NCBI GenBank assembly: GCA_946886545.1
Contig: CAMPIU010000179.1
Span: 1-6,481, forward strand
From: an uncultured Flavobacteriales bacterium
Lineage (GTDB): Bacteria > Bacteroidota > Bacteroidia > Flavobacteriales > Crocinitomicaceae
Length of the DNA stretch: 6,481 nucleotides
Direction of reading: 5' to 3'
A model generated the notes under the pieces. The model ran no database searches. It was not told the origin of the DNA and was given only the letters and a program-made list of their open reading frames with translations. The translations under genes and the position numbers were made by a program. Shown one piece after another: positions 1-5,840 of the stretch; positions within the stretch are counted from its first letter, which is position 1, and each line of letters opens with the position of its first letter.

Positions 1-2
1 CA

Positions 3-74
3 AAAATGCCGCTTCACGAAACATTACTTCCACCTGGAAATTACATGCACATTAATTCATTTGATGAAATATAA
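3..74 (+). CDS. Possible C-terminal end of a convergent gene (5' end outside window)
   Basis: In the third plus-strand frame the first 24 codons are open and end in TAA at 72-74, reading ...LPPGNYMHINSFDEI. The stop lies directly at the foot of a strong hairpin that would serve as this gene's terminator as well as that of the minus-strand operon. This convergent arrangement is the main reason to favour a plus-strand gene here. The fragment is too short to assign a family. The other two plus frames are also open for a while. On the minus strand an ATG at 24, preceded by AGGTGG, could instead start a gene running off the left edge, so confidence is low. Confidence 0.35.
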   Translation, partial: KMPLHETLLPPGNYMHINSFDEI

Positions 75-115
75 AATAAGTAGGGGGCGAAAATTTTTCG
101 CCCCCTACTTATTTT
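73..115. terminator. Strong bidirectional intrinsic terminator
   Basis: Bases 73-92 and 96-115 form a perfect 20-bp stem with a 3-base loop (93-95). The stem core is GTAGGGGGCG paired with CGCCCCCTAC, flanked by A- and T-rich ends, so the transcript ends in a U-rich tract in either direction. It starts 3 bases after the stop codon of the 444-aa gene on the minus strand. On the plus strand it begins at the stop codon of the candidate convergent gene. Confidence 0.87.
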
Positions 116-117
116 GG

Positions 118-1452
118 TCAATTCAATCTGATTTTCAGCATCAATTGCAATCTGCTGTTTCTGTCAAAGGTATTATTGAATGTATTGTTTTTGGTAATAT
201 CTGTGAATCCGAAATGATACAAGGCATGAGCCGACATGAATCTGCTGAATTGAAACGAATATCCAAGCGAAGCAGAAAAATTGAAGCGATTGAAAGTACT
301 GTAATACAATTTGCTGTTGGTTCTGCTGTTGTTCTCGGAAGTGTAGTTCTGAATTTCATAACGTTCTCCAGGATCGGTCAGTAAGTATTCTATTCCCAAA
401 CCTGCTGTTAATTGGTGCTTTGGAGCCAATTGAAAACTCATTTGAGGAAGAAAGCTCACATAATTTAAGGTCGTTTTATTCAGAATGGTAGTCGTGTTAT
501 CTGAATTTGTGGTGTCGCCAACTTTTCGCTTATAAGATATCCTGGAAATGGAATGGTATTCCAAACCCGCTCCGACAGTAAATTTCGGGTTGATCCGGTA
601 ATTATAGGAAACCCCGATAGATTCTCTGAATGTCACACGGTTTTGTAATTCCTTCATTCCAAACAAAGTATTCACTCCCAGATTGATATACACATAATGT
701 TTGCGAAAGTCAGTATTCGCTTGATGAGGAGGGTTCGGTACCGTGATCAAATAGCGGGTTGTGTCTCCCGGAAAAGCCAAATATGCCGGTCTTGCCGGTA
801 AAACTGTCAGATCGGATTGTAACAAGGAGTCACGGATTGTTTTTCCGGTTAATTTATCCTGAGAGTTATCAGGATTCGGATTTGTTCCCTGTGTACCTTC
901 TTGTTTCACTGCAATATGTTCAGATTCATACGGATTAGCTTGGTCGGAAGCAGCAGGAATGAAAGTTGACCTTTTGTACTTTTTCGTTTTATTTTTGGTG
1001 AACTGACTTCTCGTTTTACCTTTTTGATTTGATACAATGCTTTTTGAAGCAGATGTGATTTTACTTTCAGCATTATTTTTTACGGATTTTTCATCGCCTG
1101 CATAGGTTTTTTTTACAGCGTTTGTTTCCGCAGATTGTTCCTTGTTTCCCTTAGCCTTTGTTGAAATTGTCGAAGCAGTTTGTGTATTCGGCTTTGTGCT
1201 GCCTGAAACCTTGTTTTCGGCCAATGGATGTTTAATGTCAGTATCTGAAGGAACTCCATTCGTGAAGAAGTAAATTCCGGTCAACATGAGAGCAGCAAAA
1301 CCTGTAGATGAAAAAATCCACCAAATCAACAAACGACGTTTGCGTTTTTGTTTCTCTGCATCATACATTGCAAAGGCATCCTGCATGTAACTTTCGTTGA
1401 ATTCCAATCCTTCCGGAATCGGATAATCTTCTGTGTTGTTAAAATCTTTCAT
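118..1452 (-). CDS. Trans-envelope protein: inner-membrane anchor plus C-terminal beta-barrel, candidate anti-sigma factor
   Basis: This 444-aa protein is last in the operon, 8 bases after the sigma gene; TAAGGTGAACG before its ATG gives a good ribosome-binding site overlapping the sigma stop codon. Residues 1-40 are polar and end in KRKRR (36-40), followed by one hydrophobic helix at about 41-63. The positive-inside rule puts the N-terminus in the cytoplasm. Residues about 66-250 are a low-complexity Ser/Thr/Lys/Asn-rich linker, long enough to cross the periplasm. Residues about 253-444 show alternating amphipathic strands (YVYINLGVNTLFGM, FTVGAGLEYHSISR, HQLTAGLGIEYLL, FNFSASLGYSFQF) typical of a small outer-membrane barrel of perhaps eight strands. 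It has no cleavable signal peptide. Position after an ECF sigma gene and this topology suggest an anti-sigma that couples an outer-membrane sensor to the sigma factor. I see no recognised anti-sigma domain (FecR, zinc-binding), and the 40-residue tail is short for one, so the role is inference. Barrel and single helix: fairly sure; function: moderate. Confidence 0.72.
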   Translation of the reverse strand: MKDFNNTEDYPIPEGLEFNESYMQDAFAMYDAEKQKRKRRLLIWWIFSSTGFAALMLTGIYFFTNGVPSDTDIKHPLAENKVSGSTKPNTQTASTISTKAKGNKEQSAETNAVKKTYAGDEKSVKNNAESKITSASKSIVSNQKGKTRSQFTKNKTKKYKRSTFIPAASDQANPYESEHIAVKQEGTQGTNPNPDNSQDKLTGKTIRDSLLQSDLTVLPARPAYLAFPGDTTRYLITVPNPPHQANTDFRKHYVYINLGVNTLFGMKELQNRVTFRESIGVSYNYRINPKFTVGAGLEYHSISRISYKRKVGDTTNSDNTTTILNKTTLNYVSFLPQMSFQLAPKHQLTAGLGIEYLLTDPGERYEIQNYTSENNSRTNSKLYYSTFNRFNFSASLGYSFQFSRFMSAHALYHFGFTDITKNNTFNNTFDRNSRLQLMLKIRLN

Positions 1453-1460
1453 CGTTCACC

Positions 1461-1997
1461 TTAATTGAGGTCTAACATTTTTCGCAATTTCTTCTTAGCA
1501 TCTGAATAGTGCCACATGCTGGTATTTTCATTTATATCCAGTAAACTGGCAATTTCATGATGCTTATAGCCGTCAATAGCATATAAATTGAATACGCTTT
1601 TGGTCATTGGTGGCAAGAGGTTTGCTTTCTCCCGGATCAGTTCAATTCGTTCCTGCAGCAATTCATCCACTTCAGTATCCCAGGAGGTCTGGGAGTATTG
1701 GGTAATATCTTCAATCGGCATAACACGTTCTCTTTCGCGTTTTTCCTTTTTCAGTTCATTCAAAATGGTATTGATTAATACCCGCTTTGCCCAATAATCA
1801 AAGGGATTCTCAGGATTGTATTGTTTTAAATTGAGTAAGATGTTCACAAAACCCAAATTGAAATAGTGAACGGCCTGTTCTTTTCCATTCGCATAGCGAT
1901 AAGCTGTACCGATAAATTTGGCATAGCATTGTTTATAGAATAGTTCCTGCGCCCTTCTATCTTCTTTAATACAACGTTTTATCAATTCGCTTTCCAA
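1461..1997 (-). CDS. ECF-type RNA polymerase sigma factor (sigma-70 family)
   Basis: The 178-aa product has the two-domain size of an ECF sigma factor. Region 2 covers roughly residues 1-90 and includes FDYWAKRVLINTILNELKKEKR, the usual FxxWxxxIxxNxxxxxxR pattern that contacts core polymerase and the -10 element. A variable linker (about 91-125) leads to region 4 at about 127-176. There LPPMTKSVFNLYAIDGYKHHEIASLL is followed by a helix-turn-helix with INENTS and DAKKKLRKML, the usual 'EIA..L.I.enT...ARkkL' form. The start is TTG at 1997: a TAA lies in frame 15 bases upstream, no ATG lies between, and the first in-frame ATG is residue 93. It follows the 232-aa barrel gene by 22 bases and precedes the membrane protein by 8, so the three form an operon. 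It probably directs transcription from the shared 30-bp element found upstream of its own operon and two neighbours (inference). The weak start may keep its level low. Confidence 0.87.
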   Translation of the reverse strand: MESELIKRCIKEDRRAQELFYKQCYAKFIGTAYRYANGKEQAVHYFNLGFVNILLNLKQYNPENPFDYWAKRVLINTILNELKKEKRERERVMPIEDITQYSQTSWDTEVDELLQERIELIREKANLLPPMTKSVFNLYAIDGYKHHEIASLLDINENTSMWHYSDAKKKLRKMLDLN

Positions 1998-2019
1998 GGG
2001 GATACGTTTTTAAATTGTA

Positions 2020-2718
2020 TTAAAATTTAGCTGTTAAACCGATCGATAAAAATGGTCCGCCAAGTCCCACTTCGGTGAGTAAACTCATGTTTTCACTGAA
2101 GTTGTAGCGCAAACCATAGCATAGCCGGCTGGCAATAGGGAAACCACGCGAAAGATCAAAGCCAGAGTCAGCTGGTAACCCATCCTGGTTTTCTTCTCTA
2201 AACTTATTAAACTTCAGATTGATACCAAATGCGGTGTAGAAATAAGTATTCACTTTAGGACGATCAACAAAAAAATGACGGGTGTAAACTACTTGAAAAC
2301 GAAAACGGTTCATGCTGTAAAATATCCCGTTGCTGGAAACATCATAGCTTGAAGAAGTACTGTTCCAGGTAGAATCTATTCGTGTACCTGATGCACGATA
2401 ACCGTTGTAGGTGGCCATGAAACCAATGCTGTTTTTTTGATCCCATTTGTAATCAAAACGTAAGAATAAGGGTTTGATTTTTACATCTGTTACAACGATA
2501 TCTGTTTGAGAAGAATGAATGTTGTTAATGGAATCAATGGTGTAATACGTCGTTACTTCCTGATTAGGACTGTAGAAATAACTGACCAATCCATATCCGG
2601 CGGAAAGGTTGAATTTTTTAAAGGTGCTGTCAGCTACCTGTGCGCAAGTAATTAGCGGTAAAAGTAAGCCGGTTAAGAGTGTGAATTTCCGAAGCGAATG
2701 CTGTTGTCTTGTTTTCAT
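2020..2718 (-). CDS. Outer-membrane beta-barrel protein (first gene of sigma operon)
   Basis: The 232-aa product starts with a basic n-region and a hydrophobic core (FTLLTGLLLPLIT), with probable signal peptidase I cleavage near TCA|Q at residues 25-27. LITC is not a good lipobox because Thr precedes the Cys. The rest is a run of alternating amphipathic strands with polar loops, ending in Phe as expected for BAM-inserted barrels. The last 40 residues align without gaps to those of the 208-aa barrel next door (16 of 40 identical by eye), including FP at 193, GLRY at 202-205 and EVGLGGPFLSIG at 216-227, so the two are paralogues. It is the first gene of the operon with the sigma factor and the trans-envelope protein, under promoter element 2750-2779. 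Ligand and exact role are unknown. It could be a target of the regulon or a partner or sensor for the 444-aa barrel protein. Confidence 0.83.
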   Translation of the reverse strand: MKTRQQHSLRKFTLLTGLLLPLITCAQVADSTFKKFNLSAGYGLVSYFYSPNQEVTTYYTIDSINNIHSSQTDIVVTDVKIKPLFLRFDYKWDQKNSIGFMATYNGYRASGTRIDSTWNSTSSSYDVSSNGIFYSMNRFRFQVVYTRHFFVDRPKVNTYFYTAFGINLKFNKFREENQDGLPADSGFDLSRGFPIASRLCYGLRYNFSENMSLLTEVGLGGPFLSIGLTAKF

Positions 2719-2749
2719 ATACTTTGCTCAACGATGAGGTTTTAGTGAA

Positions 2750-2779
2750 TAAACAATTGTCAAATCAAAAACCTTTGGT
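2750..2779 (-). promoter_or_regulatory. Shared 30-bp promoter element (copy 1, sigma operon)
   Basis: Read on the minus strand it is ACCAAAGGTTTTT, 8 bases, then AATTGTTTA. It ends 31 bases before the ATG at 2718. It matches the copies at 3519-3548 and 4651-4680 in both blocks with identical spacing. No TAnnTTTG housekeeping box lies between it and the ATG. The second block (GTTTA/GTCTA) could serve as an ECF -10 element and the first as -35 (inference). Confidence 0.7.
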
Positions 2780-2796
2780 CAAAAAGTGTTTTTTAT

Positions 2797-2831
2797 AAAA
2801 AAATAATTCCGCCAAATTTACAGCGGAATTA
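2797..2831 (-). terminator. Intrinsic terminator of the 208-aa barrel gene
   Basis: TAATTCCGC (2823-2831 on the minus strand) pairs with GCGGAATTA (2804-2812) as a 9-bp stem with a 10-base loop. Seven Ts follow on the minus strand (2803 to 2797). It lies about 30 bases past the stop codon at 2862 and separates this gene from the sigma operon promoter. Confidence 0.87.
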
Positions 2832-2861
2832 GTTGATATTAAAATCGGTAAAGAGGAAAGC

Positions 2862-3488
2862 TTAGAATCGGTAGTGAAAACCGACATTTAATAGAGGTCC
2901 GCCGATTCCCAGCTCAGCATTTACGCCAAAATGTTTGGCAAAAGAATAACGCAATCCTGCATACGTTCTCAATGAAACCGGGAAATACAGATTAAATGGG
3001 TATTCATCCCTGGAAGTCAATTCTCCATTGATGAGCAATTTTCTTGTTTGATTATTGATACCAATACCTCCTCCCAGGTACACATCTAAATTCGGATTGG
3101 AAATAGGGAAGTGATAAGCCAGACGTATTTGTGTTTTAAAGCGATTGATAATGTATTCGGCATCACTTTGTGTCCCGCTGCTATCTGTCATTGTTCCGGT
3201 AGATCTTCTTTGCAGGTAGTAAAAATCAATTCCTAAACTAAACCCCGGATTCAGTAAATGATCGTACCGAAGACCAAAAGTTCCCAGGTTATTAAATCGG
3301 TTGAATTCAAATTGATCCTGATCGCTGTTGGTAGTTGATAAAGTATGAAGATTTAAAGTCGTTTTCGGACCGTAAGAAACTTCGAGGTAGTTCTTCATCT
3401 TTGGAGCTTGTTCCTGTGCAGATGAAAATGTCGTGCTTAGTAAAATAATTGTTGCAAGGGTGCCTGTTTTTTCGATTATTCTTTTCAT
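2862..3488 (-). CDS. Outer-membrane beta-barrel protein, paralogue of the 232-aa barrel
   Basis: The 208-aa product begins MKRIIEKTGTLATIILLSTTFSSA, a signal peptide with likely cleavage after Ala24. Amphipathic strands follow (YLEVSYGPKTTLNLHTL, FGLRYDHLL, FSLGIDFYYLQRR, IRLAYHFPI, LDVYLGGGIGINN) and the protein ends in Phe. The tail FP...R...GLRY.F...E.G.GGP.L..G...F is shared without gaps with the 232-aa protein. The reading frame is open further upstream to 3923, but that stretch overlaps the end of the T9SS gene, crosses its terminator and promoter element 3519-3548, and is not protein-like. ATG 3488, directly before the signal peptide, is therefore the start. It is a single-gene unit bounded by terminators at 3691-3716 and 2797-2831. 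Molecular role unknown. Confidence 0.83.
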   Translation of the reverse strand: MKRIIEKTGTLATIILLSTTFSSAQEQAPKMKNYLEVSYGPKTTLNLHTLSTTNSDQDQFEFNRFNNLGTFGLRYDHLLNPGFSLGIDFYYLQRRSTGTMTDSSGTQSDAEYIINRFKTQIRLAYHFPISNPNLDVYLGGGIGINNQTRKLLINGELTSRDEYPFNLYFPVSLRTYAGLRYSFAKHFGVNAELGIGGPLLNVGFHYRF

Positions 3489-3518
3489 GATGTTTAATTT
3501 TTTATTGGTTCTGTTTAT

Positions 3519-3548
3519 TAGACAATTTTCAAGGCAAAATCCTTGGGT
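3519..3548 (-). promoter_or_regulatory. Shared 30-bp promoter element (copy 2, 208-aa barrel)
   Basis: On the minus strand it reads ACCCAAGGATTTT, 8 bases, then AATTGTCTA, ending 30 bases before ATG 3488. It differs from copy 1 at three of the 22 block positions, with the same 8-base spacing. It is the main sign that this gene is co-regulated with the sigma operon. No TAnnTTTG box is visible nearby. Confidence 0.7.
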
Positions 3549-3622
3549 TGAAATGAAGAAAAAAGTCTTTTTTTTAGGTAGAATATGAAAAAAGGTTATT
3601 CTTTTAATAAAGTTTATTGAAG

Positions 3623-3650
3623 GCTTTGCGCTCTTCGTGAAGGCACAGAG
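3623..3650. repeat. Intergenic repeat-like stretch, copy a
   Basis: GCTTTGCGCTCTTCG at 3623-3637 matches GCTTTGTGATCTTCG at 4738-4752 at 13 of 15 positions, and both are followed by a CRCAGAG. Such CTTTG/TCTTCG-rich stretches recur between genes in many Bacteroidota (general recollection). Only two copies are visible here, so the repeat call is tentative. Confidence 0.35.
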
Positions 3651-3690
3651 AATTCTCAGAATCATTCTATGAATTCTAGCACAAGAGATT

Positions 3691-3716
3691 AAAAAAAAAG
3701 TCCGCTTTTGCGGACT
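3691..3716 (-). terminator. Intrinsic terminator of the T9SS-sorted protein gene
   Basis: On the minus strand AGTCCGC (3716-3710), loop AAAA, GCGGACT (3705-3699) is followed by a run of eight to nine Ts ending at 3691. It lies about 28 bases past the stop codon at 3745 and isolates this gene from the downstream 208-aa barrel gene. Confidence 0.92.
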
Positions 3717-3744
3717 CTTCAACAGTAAAGCAGGGGTGACTAAC

Positions 3745-4626
3745 TTATTGCTTGATGAATTTTTGTTGTTGGGAACTACCGTTTTCAAAGACAATCGTGC
3801 AATAATAAATTCCGTTTGAAAAAGCTGCTGTTTCCACCTGGTAATTGAATTGATCTGCATGTGTTTCAAAAACAGTTCTGCCATTTGGATCTGTAATGCG
3901 AATCTGTTGCATCGGTAGGTCACTTTGAATGTGAAGTCCCGTTGTGGCAGGATTCGGTGCCAGTTTGAAAGAGGAACTGATTTCTTCTAATCCGGCAGAA
4001 GTATTGAAAACGAAACCCAAATCATCAATGAATAATTGGTTCCCGGCGCCGGATCCATTAGCGGAATTGCCAATGTAAACCTGGATGGTATCCGGATTAC
4101 CACTTTCCATATAAGTAATCGGTATACTGAAACGAACGTAGCTTGAAGAGACATTTCCCTGATAATCGGCAATACCAATTGTTTCTGTACTTTGTGTTCC
4201 GGCATCCCATTTCGTTGAACTGAATTGCAATTGAAACGGTTCATTCCCGGTTGAAATTAATTTGTACCAGCCGATCAGAGAATCGGGGCGCTGAGTGAAA
4301 GCAGCTCCCATTGTTCCTGTTCCGCTCATCAGATCTACATTTCCCAGCATGATAATTCCGGGCAGGGTATCCATTTCACCGTCTCCGCCCATATCGCTTA
4401 CACTTGTTACCAGTTTTAAAGCATAATTACCCGAATGAGCATCTGTTGATTTAAGAGCGGTTTCAGAGGCTCCGGCCATAGTCATAATGTTCATTCCGGA
4501 CCAGTTTTGAGGATCTTCATAAAAGGTATAATCTACCCAGGTTTCAAATCCGCCGTTTGGAATTGATTGCGCGTTTGCAAAAGATGTTGCGCCTAATAAT
4601 GCAAGTAATAAGAAATGTTTTTTCAT
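3745..4626 (-). CDS. Secreted protein with PCMD-like domain and T9SS type A sorting domain
   Basis: The 293-aa product has a clear signal peptide (MKKHFLLLALLGATSFANAQ, cleavage near residue 19/20). Residues about 21-208 resemble the PCMD family (putative carbohydrate-metabolism domain) of Bacteroidota surface proteins: NGGFETW at 24-30, FTQRPDSLIGWYK at 110-122, PDTIQVYIGNSANGSG at about 178-193 and FIDDLGF at 199-205. Residues about 220-293 are a type IX secretion sorting domain: KLAPNPATTG at 221-230, then DPNGR, NGIYYCTI and a C-terminal KFIKQ. The protein should pass the inner membrane by Sec and the outer membrane by T9SS, then be anchored or released. It forms a monocistronic unit with its own terminator and a copy of the shared promoter element. 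Substrate is unknown. The T9SS tail is confident; PCMD is by motif memory only. Confidence 0.85.
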   Translation of the reverse strand: MKKHFLLLALLGATSFANAQSIPNGGFETWVDYTFYEDPQNWSGMNIMTMAGASETALKSTDAHSGNYALKLVTSVSDMGGDGEMDTLPGIIMLGNVDLMSGTGTMGAAFTQRPDSLIGWYKLISTGNEPFQLQFSSTKWDAGTQSTETIGIADYQGNVSSSYVRFSIPITYMESGNPDTIQVYIGNSANGSGAGNQLFIDDLGFVFNTSAGLEEISSSFKLAPNPATTGLHIQSDLPMQQIRITDPNGRTVFETHADQFNYQVETAAFSNGIYYCTIVFENGSSQQQKFIKQ

Positions 4627-4650
4627 CGTTTTTTCTTTTGATTTACACTA

Positions 4651-4680
4651 CAGACAATTTCCTGCGAAAAAACCTTTGGT
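4651..4680 (-). promoter_or_regulatory. Shared 30-bp promoter element (copy 3, T9SS-sorted protein)
   Basis: On the minus strand it reads ACCAAAGGTTTTT, 8 bases, then AATTGTCTG, ending 24 bases before ATG 4626. The first block is identical over 13 bases to copy 1, although the downstream genes are unrelated. This argues for a shared regulator rather than recent duplication of the whole region. Confidence 0.7.
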
Positions 4681-4737
4681 ACTCCGTGAAAAAAAAATGA
4701 GTATCACAATGATAGCATAAGCTGTCAACTGATTAAA

Positions 4738-4797
4738 GCTTTGTGATCTTCGCATCTTCGCGGTAAAAAAAAACGCAGAGCAGAAGAGAAAGCAAAG
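4738..4797. repeat. Intergenic repeat-like stretch with imperfect inverted repeat, copy b
   Basis: It contains GCTTTGTGATCTTCG, related to the stretch at 3623. It can fold as a loose long hairpin: CTTTG (4739-4743) with CAAAG (4793-4797), TCTTC with GAAGA, and GCG with CGC around an A-run. It lies between the end of phhB and the promoter of the T9SS gene. Neither arm makes a canonical terminator; no better terminator for phhB is visible. Confidence 0.35.
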
Positions 4798-4817
4798 AAT
4801 TGTTTCGCTCCAAATAG

Positions 4818-5078
4818 TTACTTCTTCTTTTTGATTTTCCAGCTTCCGTACAATTCACTGATCCCTTCAACCAAACGGTGATCGCGTTTAGTAATTTTCT
4901 GCTGATCGTGCGAATAAACCGAAATACTCAATTCACAGCAATGCCTGATCGTCAAATCCGGATGATGATCCATTTGATCTGCTAATTTTGCCACTTCGAC
5001 CAGGAAGAGTGCAAGTTCCGTTTGATTTGCGAATTTGATGACAGTTCTAAATCGATTCGCTATGATGCTCCAATTCAT
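4818..5078 (-). CDS. phhB: Pterin-4a-carbinolamine dehydratase
   Basis: This enzyme dehydrates the 4a-hydroxytetrahydropterin released by aromatic amino acid hydroxylases, allowing the cofactor to be re-reduced. The 86-aa product carries the family signature DHHPD at 37-41 and a third histidine in YSHD (His57). His38, His39 and His57 correspond to the three active-site histidines of the family. The usual aromatic residue after HHPxxxxx is replaced by His46, and the stretch to His57 is one residue longer than usual, so it is a somewhat divergent, short member. The C-terminus is very basic (KIKKKK). ATG 5078 lies inside phhA and the genes overlap by 32 bases, which points to translational coupling and equal production. 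The neighbour is its expected functional partner, which strengthens the call. Confidence 0.86.
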   Translation of the reverse strand: MNWSIIANRFRTVIKFANQTELALFLVEVAKLADQMDHHPDLTIRHCCELSISVYSHDQQKITKRDHRLVEGISELYGSWKIKKKK

Positions 5079-5790
5079 GAGAGTATAATTTATTAAGTGT
5101 TTCTATTGCTTTTTTTAATTGTGAGATGTCTTCAATCACAAAGTATTTCTGCTGGATCTCACTCGTACAAAAATCCGTTTGAAGAATGGTCTCCAGGTTG
5201 AAATCCGGATGGATCGCTTCCCTCGTTGAAATACTAGAAATCGATTCATGAAAAGAGGAAATGATCCCCGCTCCAAAAATGCGCAGTTTGTTCTCTTCGG
5301 AAATCAGCCCGAACTCAATGGTAAACCAATACAGACGCTGTAATTCCTGCAAGATACGCGAATCATAATTGAATCGCTTACCCAACATTCCGAATGCATG
5401 TACAAATTCCGAGTAGGCCGCATTACAAAGCAAGGGAATGTGTCCGAAAATATCATGGAACATATCCGGTTCTTCCAGGTAATCCAGTTTCTCTTTTGAA
5501 CGCAGCCAAGTAGATGATGGAAATTTCTTTTCCGCCAGCAGATCGAAAAAATCTTCAACCCCGATCAAACCGGGTACGCAATAAATTTCCCAGCCGGTAT
5601 TCTTTTTGAACCAATGATTGATGCGCTCGAAGTTGGGTAATTCCATTGGATTCAGGACATCCTTCATTCTTTCCAATGATTCCAGGTAATCGGAGCATGC
5701 TTTCTGTTTCAGGTTGTTCACTTGCCGCTCAAATAATAGCGACCATACAGCCAGATCTTCCCTTGTGTACTTTTCAAATTCTTGTTGCAT
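5047..5790 (-). CDS. phhA: Phenylalanine 4-monooxygenase
   Basis: PhhA converts L-phenylalanine to L-tyrosine with O2 and a tetrahydropterin at a non-heme iron. From ATG 5790 the protein has 247 residues, normal for the single-domain bacterial enzyme, which lacks the N-terminal ACT domain of animal enzymes. The iron ligands are visible: PDMFHDIFGH gives His112 and His117, and YWFTIEFGLI gives Glu159. CVPGLIGVEDFF, LRIFGAGIISS and the Ser-rich segment after it are further family landmarks. The frame is open upstream to a TTG at 5934, but that extension runs through the terminator hairpin at 5808-5840 and the leader ORF in another frame, and adds nothing resembling the family. ATG 5790, 17 bases past the T-run, is therefore preferred. 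Expression is probably set by the upstream Tyr-codon attenuator. phhB follows with overlap. Confidence 0.93.
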   Translation of the reverse strand: MQQEFEKYTREDLAVWSLLFERQVNNLKQKACSDYLESLERMKDVLNPMELPNFERINHWFKKNTGWEIYCVPGLIGVEDFFDLLAEKKFPSSTWLRSKEKLDYLEEPDMFHDIFGHIPLLCNAAYSEFVHAFGMLGKRFNYDSRILQELQRLYWFTIEFGLISEENKLRIFGAGIISSFHESISSISTREAIHPDFNLETILQTDFCTSEIQQKYFVIEDISQLKKAIETLNKLYSHELEHHSESI

Positions 5791-5807
5791 CTCGAAAAAA
5801 ATTAAAT

Positions 5808-5840
5808 AAAAAAAGCCCGATTCATAAGAACCGGGCTTTT
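5808..5840 (-). terminator. Attenuator terminator in the phhA leader
   Basis: On the minus strand AAAAGCCCGGTTC (5840-5828) pairs with GAATCGGGCTTTT (5823-5811) in a 13-bp stem with one G-U pair and a 4-base loop; the final Ts belong to a run of seven ending at 5808. It sits between the leader peptide stop and the phhA start. No gene reading towards it from the other side is visible, so it must act on transcripts headed into phhA. Confidence 0.85.

Noticed and set aside
141..359. Minus-strand ORF within the 444-aa gene in another frame
   Set aside because: Shadow of the barrel-coding region; no independent start context or domain.
61..384. Plus-strand ORF of 107 codons
   Set aside because: It reads through the terminator hairpin and then antisense to the barrel end of the 444-aa gene; no protein-like features.
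1588..1797. Plus-strand ORF antisense to the sigma factor gene
   Set aside because: Ser/Arg/Phe-rich shadow of a well supported coding region.
2638..2660. Lipobox-like LITC in the 232-aa protein
   Set aside because: Thr at the -1 position is unusual for a lipobox and the protein otherwise looks like a signal-peptidase-I barrel; not called a lipoprotein.
3489..3923. Extension of the 208-aa barrel gene upstream to 3923
   Set aside because: It overlaps the T9SS gene's sorting domain, its terminator and the promoter element, is rich in low-complexity Lys/Phe, and would bury the obvious signal peptide.
3987..4244. Minus-strand alternative-frame ORF within the T9SS gene
   Set aside because: Out-of-frame shadow of a clear secreted-protein gene.
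4691..4718. Possible phhB terminator: TATCA, TTG, TGATA followed by a T-run on the minus strand
   Set aside because: The stem is only five AU-rich pairs and four bases separate it from the T-run; too weak to list as a terminator.
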